From: Neelides folsomi
Taxonomy: Eukaryota > Arthropoda > Collembola > Neelipleona > Neelidae
Length of the DNA stretch: 64,000 nucleotides
Reading direction: 5' to 3'
Assembly (NCBI GenBank): GCA_034687125.1
Contig: JAQGBZ010000137.1
Coordinates: 1-64,000 of the forward strand
The notes under the pieces were generated by a model. The model saw nothing but the letters and a program-made list of their open reading frames with translations, did not search any database and was not told where the DNA came from. The position numbers and the translations under genes are program-made. Numbering within the stretch: position 1 is the stretch's first letter; every line of letters starts with the position of its first letter. This document shows positions 37,201 to 48,813 of this stretch, in pieces.

Positions 37201-40200
37201 AGAGGATTTATATTTATGTAGGTAGTTATATACCACTATAGAACTACACTGTACTTTCTTTCGCTTATAATATTAAATATATCACAACAGTGATGTTAAC
37301 TCCTATAACTCTCAGATATAACTTCTATAGGAGTTACCATTGTGTAGTGAGTATGTGGAACAAACGGATCAAGCGTCCGTATAAGGTTTCCAACAGCCTT
37401 GAGGCTTTTAAGGGAATATTTGGGATCAACCCGGGATTAATCCCCCCTTCTGCCCTCCCCTTTCTAATCACTCATACCCCTCTAATCCTACCCCCATTTT
37501 ATATTACACATCCTCTCTACTGAACAAACTCACATCCGCATTTGCAAATATAAATAAATACATGATTTACATATCTTGTACGTATGTATTAACTCGTCTG
37601 CTCACTCCGATATTGAAGAGTCTCCCCATGTTCCTGATATGAAGGGTTCTTCCGCCGGTTGTCTTCCTCAATGAAAGGAAAGCCACGTGCCTCTCGGTCT
37701 TACAACTCGAACTCGATACTTTATGTCTCTCCGATGGGATTAATGATAGAGGATATAAAGTAATATAATATTTCATTTCACCGGAGGATTCACCCTTAAT
37801 CCATTCGACTGTGAATCGGATAACCGGGCCTTTACTTTAGACATAACACTTCTCCGCAATTGAAAGTACATCTATATTATAGGTAATATGCAACACGATA
37901 TGAGTACAGATATGTAGAATACGTATTATATTTATTATAAGTGTATAGTACAAAATACTTCTTCCACTGAACGATTAGCTCTTTGTGCTCCCAAACTTTA
38001 ATCCTTATAGTAAAATACATTTATATGACTATTCCCTTTCTTATGAATAATAAACCCTTTCGTTAATCTTGCTATCCATGTCTTCATGGCTTTTGAATGA
38101 GCAAGTTTCCAGGTAAACCCTAATCCCCATTTATTTGAAAAAAAACCCAGCCTAACAAATTACTGGATATTTTATCCTAATTTTACGTCTTAATTCTTAA
38201 TTCGAAAACTCACTTGATAAACTTCCAAGTTAACTCGCGTCGGTATTTGACTTACTTTCCAAGTAATGGATTATTTCTGCTGTTACATTTAAAAATCTTA
38301 CTAGAAATTGAAATAACTGACATCATTATGTAAATACTTAAATACAATATAAGAAGTAAATATGGAAAATCACCTTATTTCTTTTAGTTTCCTTTCAATT
38401 TTTCTAATGAATACGCTTTGAAATCAAAATGATTTAAGTGATGATGAGTTCCAAAGTGTAATAAATTATTTTGAGAATTTGTGTGATTGATTGGGAGGCA
38501 GGTGAGAGTTGTGAAGTGGGGGGCCGATTAAAGGTGGGTTTAGAGAAGTAATAGCACAGGGAAATACGTTTGTTATTCTAGCTGAACCAATGATTACTCG
38601 ATTACCCAAATTGATTGGAAACGATTGTTTTCACTGGCTCCCGTTTGTTTGTCGGCTCCTGAGAGAACGCCGACCACTTCACAATTCCTAATCTCTCCTC
38701 CCTTTAATCTCCAGCCGGTGTATTGAATGGTGAAGGCAGAGGCATCAATTTGCCTCATCTATACTTCATTTTAAAGGTCGAGTCTCAATTACTCCTGACT
38801 TTACAGGTAATCTCTTTACCCGACTTCTCCATTAAGGCAATCAACATTCATCGCCAATTTAATTATGTCCTTAAACTCGCTGTTAATTGCAACTTATCGA
38901 ATAATTCACAAAAAACTGAGGGACTCGAGGGGAAACACGCTACTGCGATAATACTTTACGACAATCAAATCACAGCTGGAATCAAGTATAACCTTACAAC
39001 TTTTCCTATTTACCATTAATAAACTCTGCTAAACTAATTTAAATTATTATATAAACTGAGAGATATGGAAGAGATTGATATTAATTCAGAGTTTAATTTA
39101 AATATTGATCGAATATCAGTTTTAAATTACGGAATTAAAATGGAACAATCGACAATTGATTTTCGTAATCGGCAGACAACAAAGTAAGAGAAAATATTTT
39201 TCCTATTACGCTCTACGTATCATACATTACACATATCTTACGTGTACAAATACACAAATACTTGTATTTATAGGTAATACAAATTACAAATCAGAAAGGT
39301 AAAATGGAATGCGACTGTATTGTGTATTAGTTTTTAATCTAATCCAACCTACAATTGATTCTCGCCGAACCTCTTTTAATCTCCACTTTTACCTCTTGTT
39401 CCCCTTCTTATCAATTCTTATTCCAAAATGAGTCTTGTCATATCAATGAGTGGTCGCGGATATGAGGACTCTTTGCCAAAAGAACGAGAAGAATACTAGG
39501 CATCCAATCGGGATCATATGCCATCAAGTCTGTGTATATGATGATAAGAATAAATTGACTTTCAATTGCTCAATGTTATCTCGGCCCTCCTCTTATTAAA
39601 CCATTTCCAACAAGTTTATCCATTATGACACTTAGCTCGCTATTACGAAAACATGGAAAGAGATATCTATGATTCATCAATCCAGCTCTGCCTGATTATC
39701 CCTTTCATCCCAAACAATTTAATTTCTCTTTATCGTTAAGCTGAAAAGTGTCTAATCTTTTTAAATTACTTCATCAAAAGAAATCCGCCTCTTTTGCTAT
39801 TTGTGTATGATCCGCCCTTTAATCTCTCACTCAACTGTCACTCACATTCTGTCAAACCCAAACTTCTACCTATAAACACTAAAATTAGGATTGCAGAATC
39901 GTAAAATGCTATTTTGCTACAAGAATGATCCTCATGGGTTTAACAATTTTATGGCAATTTAAAGCTTAAACTATTTGGGGACATTCCTAAATTATAATGC
40001 ATTAAGAACTCATATTTTTTGTTTTACGCGCATATTGAAGCAAATATTTCGTAATTAACGAGAAAAATTAGAATGAATTCACGCATCTACCTGTATCTTA
40101 TCTGTAACTATTCGAATACCGTTATTAGATTGATACATTTCTATTGCATTACATACAAATACTTTTTCATTTAACTTAGATTGAGTTTGACAAGAAAAAT

Positions 40201-40448
40201 AAATGTTTTCTTCAGTTTCAAAATGTTAGTTTACTATAATTGCTACTTAATTATTACTTTAATAATTTAATAATATCAATTTATCAATTTATGATTCGAA
40301 ATGGAAAATAAAATTGATGTCTTACAATTGAGATGGAATCGTCCTGAAGGAGCGGCTGAAGAGAAACGGCACCACTATTTGTAATTTTCCCGGTGTTGGC
40401 GGCAACCCAAGCTTCAGCAAAAGTCTCCATCGCACTCTGAAAGTCCAT
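25294..40448 (-). CDS. dve: Defective proventriculus (dve), SATB-related double homeodomain transcription factor (7 exons, 944 aa)
   Basis: Exons (minus): 40448-40326, 37183-37003, 29742-29413, 29289-29163, 28470-28368, 27560-27141, 26844-25294; frame is kept for 944 residues. Order of parts: N-terminus MDFQSAMETFAEAWVA; a basic SPTKRPKSHRKP stretch that may be a nuclear signal; the compass/ULD-type domain from MPIHCIIEV (about 105) through ISLRNWKPL and NHATLRVLV; a CUT-like segment with HWPANLAEDVKRRFDHW; homeodomain 1 (about 400-466, split by the last intron, with RTSFDPEMELPKLQHWF and WFKNARAAQKR); a Ser/Pro/acidic linker with a poly-Ala run; homeodomain 2 (about 868-939, WFKNRRAKCKRLK). 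Both homeodomains have Lys at position 50, as known for Dve. In flies Dve patterns midgut, wing and photoreceptors as a repressor. Exon 2 stands alone between introns of 3.1 and 7.3 kb. The AG at 29743 fits phase only if exon 2 is used. Confidence 0.94.
26891..26946. repeat. 28-bp direct duplication in the last dve intron
   Basis: Two adjacent 28-bp copies starting ATTAATTATCTTAATAAAAA differ at one base. Confidence 0.85.
28564..29068. mobile_element. Non-autonomous TIR element in dve intron 4
   Basis: The ends form 34-35 bp inverted repeats with a perfect core beginning GTAGTGGTTCTCCGTTGACC. The outermost bases read CTCTCC (left) and CTGTCC (right). The element is bracketed by TA on both sides (28562-28563 and 29069-29070), which suggests a Tc1/mariner-type TA target, but a hAT-like core (TAGTGGTTCTC) without an 8-bp duplication is also possible. 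It contains a second, inner inverted repeat and no coding sequence. Without it the 692-bp host intron would be about 185 bp. Confidence 0.7.
28656..28854. repeat. Inner 30-bp perfect inverted repeat with ACGAGATA-type spacer
   Basis: Arms 28656-28685 and 28825-28854 are exact inverse complements starting GAATTCATATCCCTTATACA. Weaker pairing continues outwards for another 30 bases or so. The spacer is a degenerate run of ACGAGA(T/A)AT words in both orientations. It is nested inside the TIR element. Confidence 0.85.
29743..37002 (-). other. dve intron 2 (7.3 kb)
   Basis: Mixture of AT-rich DNA (31.7-32.1, 33.9-34.4, 34.9-35.4, 35.8-36.1 kb) and alternating AT/GC blocks (30.0-31.6, 32.2-33.4, 34.4-34.8, 35.4-35.8, 36.2-36.9 kb). 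No second gene is seen inside. Long introns of developmental regulators usually carry enhancers, but no single site can be named from sequence. Confidence 0.5.
37184..40325 (-). other. dve intron 1 (3.1 kb)
   Basis: No coding segment is recognised. 37.3-37.8, 38.4-39.0 and 39.3-39.9 kb have the GC-richer texture and the remainder is AT-rich. Confidence 0.5.
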
Positions 40449-40960
40449 TTTGGAGCCGAAGGATCAGAGCGACGTTTCGTCCCTCATGTTGAGCAACGAC
40501 TGAGCCTCAATAGTTTGTCGGCGGAGGATTTGAGGAGCTGCGGCTTGGAGCGAACACGAGGGTTTTGGGACGAGAAACTGAGAGGCTTAGAGCTCTAAGA
40601 CTGACTTACTTCTTCCTAGTCGCCTCGTGTTGAGGAGGGGAACCGGACTTAATCCGCTAAACCTGAGACGTGCGAGGAGATAATCCCATCGACCGATCTC
40701 TCCCCTCTTCCTCGAGGAATCTTCTTCTTTCCCGGCCGATGTCGGAGAGGAAAGCTGCTGGGCGAGGTGAAAGAAGAGAAAGGAGCTCAGCCGTCCTCCT
40801 CCGCACTACTTAACATTAAAGGGGTGAACCCCGAATTCCTTCCCGCCATCCCGGACCAACCCGCTCCCTTCCTCCGCCCGCATGCTCGCCCTCCTCTGCA
40901 GCCCCACACTCCGCCTCCGACACCCCCGGACTTTAATACCCAACTTACACCAATTGACTC
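40449..40960 (-). promoter_or_regulatory. GC-rich 5' leader and promoter region of dve
   Basis: The most GC-rich stretch of the window, with many CpGs. The minus (transcribed-sense) strand is strongly G-rich at 40800-40930. A TATTAAAG word at about 40931-40938 on the minus strand is a candidate TATA-like element, which would give a leader of roughly 450 bases before the ATG at 40448. The exact start cannot be placed. Confidence 0.5.
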
Positions 40961-43900
40961 ATATTGTGTATGCACAAGATCATGAAGATCAGCTTACATT
41001 GATGAAAATGAGATTTCCTCATCTTTATATTGTAATGATCTTTAATCCATATTGAAGCTGATCTTATACTATACACGGGTATTCCTGTTATGTGAGAGTT
41101 AGTTTAGTTTAGTTAATTGTAAGTTTAGTGTTTTTTCATCATTCATGAATCATGATGTGATGAGCGATGGATGGAATATAAGCTTTTTGTGTTAAAAGAA
41201 TTACCAAGGACGTGGTTGAATAAAGAAAGTTGAGTATTATAAAACGGTAATAGAATTTACGCTTGATATACAATATACGTATTAATTGTATATAAAGATT
41301 GTTAATTATTAAATAGCATATGGTAAGTAATGTAATATCAACAACTTAAAAAATAAAGTGTTAAATACAATTACTCAGAATTAAAAATGAATAATGGCAT
41401 TTTTGTACTTAACATCAAGAGTGGTAATGCTTAAACAAGGTAACGATACATGCGTATTGTTATTTCTATCTACTGGGTTAAAATTTAATATTTTAAAGTA
41501 TGTAAAAAAAATATAAATTATTTATGACAAAGTTGTTTAAAAATTTAAAACTACTATCGGATATTACAGATAACACTGAATGTTTATTATGAATCATTTC
41601 CTAATTCTTTAACTTATTTACTACGAAGGTGTTTACAGTTCGTTATAAAAGTAAAACTTCACAATCAACGTAAGCCAAATATTAAAAGCTGGGATAGAAA
41701 GATTAAAATATGCGCTTATAAATCTGAGAGCAATCAGGGAACGTATTAAGCGAGATTAAACCTCGTGGCTCTTATGATAAGTTGAGACTTGAGAGCCATG
41801 TAAAACTTTTTTTATCCTAATAGGCCGAGATTGGCGTTTAGTAAGAGAGCCCAAGGTCTAATCTTTGGAGTGTAATGCTAATAAAGTTCTAATTGGAGCT
41901 TATTTCGACTCTGAGAGGGAAAGAGGAATGCGGAGAATGTGAGATATGAGAAAAGGGGTGAAAGATCCAAACCCTGTTGGATTAGATGAGGAATCTCAGC
42001 ATCTGTTAAAGGCATATCTCCGATAGAATTCTTTACGAAAGAGACAAAGGTGTAAGAAGGAGTTTAGCTCTCATTGGGAACTCTCAACCTAATCGTTTCC
42101 CTATGAGATCCTGAAGAGGCTCTTGAGGAACTTTTGAATTTTAATTGAAAGCTGGATGGAAATTGGAAAAGGGTTGAGGATTAAGAGCTTCAAATCAGCC
42201 TCGAGAGTTTTATGAGGAAACTTTGATTGAGTAATAATTTGAAAAAGTAATAATAAAAGGAATAATTCATAATGTGGGTGAGGTGGACAGTAAGTCCTTA
42301 GGAAAAATGATGGAGTTAATTTGAAAGTTTTTGAGGGGAGACTAAGAGAGACTTAGAGTTAGAAGAAGAAAAGGAGAAAAGGGGGATTTATGGGGCACGG
42401 GGAACGTGCTCTTCTTATACCTATCTGGTATTAAAATTCGCCCCCCTCGCCCGACTCGGAAAAATACATTATAATCTCTGAGGTTGTAAGGGTGATTAAA
42501 AACCCGTCTTTTCTTCATAACAAACTCCTATCCTCTATCTCCCACGACGGCCCATATTTCTCAACAGTTAATAGAAACCCGCCCGGTTCCACTTTTCTCT
42601 CCGTGCAAATTCAACCATTTATTTTACCTCTCTTTCTAAACTCCCTTCACATTTGCATGAAATTCCCCTCTTGCCTCGTAAACTCAAAACAGACCCACTT
42701 TTAACCTCAATTCCCGTGAAAGAAAATAATCTTTTAAAATAAATGGCTAATTAATTCATCATACAATTTACATTTAAACTTTTCTATTTGAAAACATCTT
42801 ACTGTTAAACAACTTTAGTAATTAACTTAGTTGTATGCATTACTTAAATTATTTTATAATTAAAGTAAAGTAATTACAAAGTAAAGTTACAAACTTAATA
42901 AAGTTTTATTCAATTTAAGCCTCAATACTCTAGAAACCAATACTTCGATGAATTACACCTAATGTAACATATTTAAAGATTCAAAATGAAATCAAATAAT
43001 TAAAATAAACAAATAATTTCAAATTATAAAAAAGAATTATCCTATCACTTCTTATGCCCTTTATCGTTTCTAAAGAAATTGTTGAATTTTGACAATTTTA
43101 AATATTTCAATAATTGACAAGTCACATGTCATTATTACAACTAATTACAAGACCAATAATTGACTCAAATAGTTAATTAACGTTAATATTTAATTATCAC
43201 GGACTTTAATCTAAAAATTAAATGGGATATAAAATTTGATTTCCCTTTAAATGTATATATAAACTTATATGAATAGAGCGATATGTTCTGAGATATTGGA
43301 GGTAGAAGTTTTAAAAATCAACGACGGCTTACAAGAGTTTTGAAGAACTTTTGATTAATATTAATTAGGAAAGTACTTCAATCATCAAAATCTGAACAAC
43401 TTATGTATTTGAAGTTTTATAAAATATTGAGCCAGAAACTTATTGCAGGAGCTGGAATCGATTACCTTTTGGATTATTGATACTTAAGAAAATAATATTT
43501 AACTCAACATTGCAATTTTTGTTATTGTAACTGTAGTAAAATATTTAATTGTTTAGAATGCAGTTACAAGAAGGAACATTGGGATGAGTAAGGCTGAAGC
43601 TAATTGAGCAAAAGCATTCAACTTTCCCCTCATTTGAAGAAGCTTTGGATGTAAAACAATGGAATTGAAGTTATGGGCGAGGGAGCGAAGGAGTAATCGG
43701 GAAAAGATTGCAACATCATATCAAGTTGGATTCTTTATTGACTTGGAGATTTGGGCGGATGTCTTGCAGAGGGTGTATCTTCTGAGTCCAATTGAGTAAT
43801 TCCGTATTCTCCTTCCATTCTCCACTTAATTCCTCCTAATACTTTTAATACACAGGGAGGCTCTCTGCTCATTTCCCTTCCCATAGGCTCTTAGTCCCTT

Positions 43901-46900
43901 TAGTCCTCAGCTGGAGAGCTCGAGACACGCGAAGGAATCTTCAGACATCCAAATGACGCCCATTCGCCCTCTTCCCCGCAGTCAAAGATTCCCCATATCA
44001 CATAAATCCACCACTCCGACCAAAAACTTTATAATCCCTCCACTCACAACACCCCGAATATGAAAGTTGGCTGTATCAACAAAGGCGTCTTTTACCCGAA
44101 CTCTTTCCCGTTTCATCCCCCTTCCTCTCACAGACGAGAGCCTCGAAATATCTCTTGTTAATTAAAACGGCCTCGGCCGCGAAAGAGTGCTCTACATATT
44201 TGGATATTGAGATATACAGAGGACATATTTGGGGAATTGAATATTTCAGCGGATGTGTTTAAAGAATAGGAAGTTGGGCCATTAAAGGAAGACTCGGGAT
44301 GAAGTGGGTTGTTTGCGAGGAATGATATGATTAGGAATTGAGGGAGCAAGAGTTTCCATTCATCAGTCTCCCTCCAATGTTTCTCTCATAGGAAATAGGA
44401 TGAGTCAATAAAGTGAATTATGATCTCTATTAGATTATCCGAGAGTGTATCCACATTAGGGGCAAACGGATGTTGGGATAGAAAACCTCGTTTTTCCTTC
44501 ATTTCTCCGTCCCTCATTTGGGAGGAATTAAAAGTTAAAAGGCTCAGCAGTTCTCATTCTCTCCTCAAAGGTCCAAGTTGGCGTTAAAAAGGGAAAGGAG
44601 GATTTACCTCGTCAATTCCAATCGAGTGGTTGGAGACAATCGGAGTTTAATGAAGAATCTCAATTTACATTCTTCCACCATCCGAGTATAAGAAATGTTG
44701 CGAACCTCAGCCAGACTCCTTTTCTCCAACTCCCTCCCCTCAATTCATCTTTTCATCCTTGGGAAATAATCCATCCAGATTTGAAACTTTACTCAACAAC
44801 TTTGTGATTTTCACCAAAATTTAATTTTGGGCTCATTAATGGAATCAATATATATAACTCAATACAAATCCCTACACACATACCATATATAAATATGATA
44901 CCTTCTAAATATTTACAGATAATATTACTGTTACTTCTAAATGTATATACAAACCTTAAAGGTATACAATTATGTTATACAATACATACTTATAGATACT
45001 GTAAATACAGGTTGAAGTACATTAATATTAATACAAAATCCATATAACATTCAGATACTACCAATATGATACATGCTACATTGCTAAATATAAGTTTTAA
45101 TTGAGTTAAGTATCACTTTATTATGAAAGTAGTTAAAATAAAGAGTTTTTAGTGAGCCAGTTTTTGGTTTGAGAAATTCCCGAATTGGGGAGTGGAGGGA
45201 AAGTGGGACGCCGAGGAGCCGGGGTTGAGAAGGAGAATTTTGTAAGAGGGATGACGGAGGCTCGGTTAATCTCATTAACAGGAAGTTAAAAGCCGGGGTT
45301 TGATTCAATTACTCTCGGTTTAATTGCACGTCTAAATGCATCTTAATTGCAGTTAACCAGGCTCATTTCCCTCAAAAGAAAATCTTCAAAGGAGGAATTC
45401 AAAGGCAGATGAGAAGCAAATTCCCTACATATCGCAAAACTGTTCCTTAATACTCCCGCCCTGCACACTTCATAGAAGAGTCAAAGACTCCAAAGAGCTC
45501 TCCAAGTAAAAGCTTCCTCTGCTTTTTTCCACGAATCGAAAGTCAATTTGGAAATTGCGTCTCCCTACGCTTACTTTCACCTTCAGATTCAATTTCCAAA
45601 GCTTTCTACTGCTAATTAAGCAGAGCTGTTAAATATTAAACAGGAAAGTCCTCTCCTCTTCATAAATTATTCCTTCATCAAAAAAATTGCCAATTTAGAA
45701 AGGACATTTTCCAAAAGAAGTTTCAAAAGCAAAAATCTGAACTTTCCCCTTTAACTAATCATTAAGCACTTTTACGTACTTAAATTAGTCGAATTAGCTT
45801 ACGCAAGTTCCTGTCAGCTAGACATAATTACAACTTTTTTTAGTTTCATTTCAACTAAAGTTTTTTACGAATGTTTTTCTGAATGTAAGATAAATAATAT
45901 TTACATAATACATAAAGCTTTATTTGTATTACCCTAATATTGTAATTTGTAACAAGTTTCATTTTTCAAAGAATTAACGCACAAATTTCACAATCGCTAA
46001 TTTAAAAGCTAATAACTATAAAGAAATATGTTAGTGAATAAATATCCAAGTTCTTTTACGCTCATTGTCAAATGTGCTTATAAATGCTGAATGAATTAAC
46101 CAGTTAATATTTTTTAATGCGAGCCAAGCGAATTGAAACACTTTGAATGACTGTTAAATAGGGTGGAGCTTATGAAGTTCTAAATTTCGGGGAGATGAGA
46201 CCGCTCCTCTTCTCATGACCAATTAGCCAAATGAATGGAGATGATCAAAAGAATTTTTCCACACATGAATTTGTATGCCCAATATTGACATTTACTTTGG
46301 CGACTCCGTTCCTCGTCCTCAAATTGGAGGCATTTGCTTTGATAGTTTTAAAATTGACCGGCTAATGTGGCTCGTTAGCCTTGGAGTAGCAACTTGGATC
46401 TCCAGATAAAAATAAATATGGGAGTATCTTTTAACTCTTGTTTGCTCCAATGTATTAACTTAAGAGAAACGTCAAATGAATCCTTTGTTGACAATACTTC
46501 TTCTCGAATTCCCTCTTCGGATAGAGATGCGACCCAGGGGAGTCCCCTCCCTCTGGTTCTATTCTTTACATGCTCACAAACACACCGTTTAAAAGCCAAT
46601 GCTTTCGCCCATATTTTCTATGTCTAGTAAGTTATTTATTTAAGTAAATACTATTTCATATTATAATGCATAGGTATAGATAAAAAACAGTAAATAAAAA
46701 ATATAAAATATGAATAAAATTCCTTTTACAGATATATTAATATTACAAGCTAAACAAATCGCAAAAAGTATTGTTTGTATTTATTTGAATTTTGTTATTT
46801 ATCTCTTAAACTTATTTTAATGTTAATTTTATTTAACTATGTTAAAATTATTGAGTTCATTGCTTATGGCATCATTTTTACGATCGGGAGTGGAAATTCT

Positions 46901-48813
46901 AAGAATTGCTTATTAGGAATGGACTTATAGTGTGTAGTTAATGTAATTATGCTTAATATTATTTTTGAATTTTTCAGCGATTAATTCAATAATAATGAAT
47001 GAAATTAGGCTTTTATTCTCTAATATGAAAATGGGATTGGTTTAAATGTCCACATCTAACACGGTTTTACTCTTTCAAGACAAAGTAAATTAGAAGGGGG
47101 ATGAAATGAAGTTTAGTGAATTTGTTAAAGTGCGGAGAGCAGAGGTTTAAAAAATATGAATTTTGGTTTCTTGACTCCATTTACTTGAATTGGAGGTGAG
47201 GGGCATAATTGAGATGTATGAATGTGAAGAAGTGAATTTGGGGATAAAACGATTAGGGGGAGAGCAGAGTGGAGATTGTTGCTCCCATAAACGGCTTAAG
47301 CCCCATGTATCAAATGAATAAGCGGCGATAATGGGCTCGTCTCCGGATGAAGAGAGACTTACACGGGAATCCCGTAAACAAACGAGTCTCATCGACTTTC
47401 CGATCCGCTCCACTGGACCCGCCCGGATCTCCCAAAAAGAGAAATGGAAATGAAGAATGTAAAAATGAGGGGAGACGAAAGGGCTGATGAGCCGAGTGGA
47501 GCTGAAGAGAAGATAAGTTGGAAACGACGAAGTCGCCCGGTTCTCCCTGGAACAATTTCCTCTCCATAATCTTCTTTGTGGCTTAAAAACGTTTTAATTT
47601 CCTATGAATCCAAACAAAAGTCGAAATTAAAAAAGAGCTGAGCTCAGAGACAACCGAACCCCTTTGACTTTCTCTCATTCGGGGAATGAATGTAAGAAGG
47701 GATTTTTATTTTTTAAGCCCTTACTTCTCATTTCAATTCGCTCAAAGAGGAAATGGAATGAAATACTGCGGAGGAGATCGCTCTTTAAGTACTTTATTTT
47801 AATATCCAGTTGACGAGATGGAGAACAGGGGAGGTTAAGGAAAGGATCAAAGTCAAGTTTGAGAACAAAAATCTACGACTGAAATACTGAAATCTTTCAA
47901 ATTCATTCAAAAACTATAAGTCTCTTTTGTTCGCTGAATTAGAATTTAAGATATAATGTATATTCATGAGCAATCTTCAATCTAAAGAAAAGTATTAAAT
48001 GATCCACAAAGATTCAAAAAAATATGCCGTAAATCAAAGGCAAACTAGGTATCTAAAATTCTTCGTATGATTCGTATAAAGCTGTGAATTATTTAATTGA
48101 ATTTTAAATTAATTATCGTCATTCATTTTGATGTTGGATAATGTTAATGAACGAATGATTTATGATAAGTTATTGTATAATTAGTTTTTGTTCTTGGTAA
48201 ATAATTAACAATTAACTTTTCATTTAATTATGAGAACGCCATTGTAAAGTTAAATTACATAGACGGTTCTCGTTCAAAAATTATGAGCTGAATATTGAAG
48301 TCATACTCCATTGAAAGCAGAGGCCGATCGGCGTATTCTCAACGCCCCTTCCACGGAAGAGGAGCCCCCTTTTATGAAAACATTCACATTTTTCACCTTC
48401 AATCTCAGTTCCTTCTCCATTAAATCACCCGACTTTCCCATATTCTTCAATATACCCTATTGTATTTAAAGGCTAATATCTCAATTGCAAATTAGAATCA
48501 CGAAGAGAAAAATTATGAAAGTGGATTTGCATTAAATCAGAAAGAGTGAACTTCAACATGAGAGATATGAAGGACAATGTGATGAACTGAAACTATTCAC
48601 TATTGGGAGGTTATTTCTTGGTTGGAATCCCGGGATTTATGAAAGTTTGCCGAATCGGAGTTTATTATTTTGCTCCGTCGCTTTAATACTCCGCCTACGC
48701 CCACGAACCTCTCTGACCATATTGAGGAAAATGACCCTCAGAGGAAGCTCTCAATTACTACTTCTTATATTAATTTTTATAGGTTAAGGTTATAAAATAG
48801 TCAATTGTTTAAG
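40961..48813. other. 7.8-kb gene-free region between dve and MTMR9
   Basis: Alternates between AT-rich DNA (41.0-41.7, 42.7-43.5, 44.8-45.1, 45.7-46.1, 46.6-47.0, 47.9-48.3 kb) and GC-richer blocks. No exon with supporting splice sites was found. Purine-rich DNA at 41.9-42.4 kb switches to pyrimidine-rich at 42.5-42.7 kb. Likely holds dve upstream control DNA and, near 48.8 kb, the MTMR9 promoter. Confidence 0.45.

Noticed and set aside
36934-37221. 95-codon plus-strand frame across dve exon 2
   Set aside because: It is the antisense of the real exon on the minus strand, which has matching splice sites and phase.
40970-41070. Inverted word AAGATCAGCTT around dve upstream DNA
   Set aside because: Only about 11 bases pair across a 70-base gap, with no terminal structure or duplication; within chance for AT-rich DNA.
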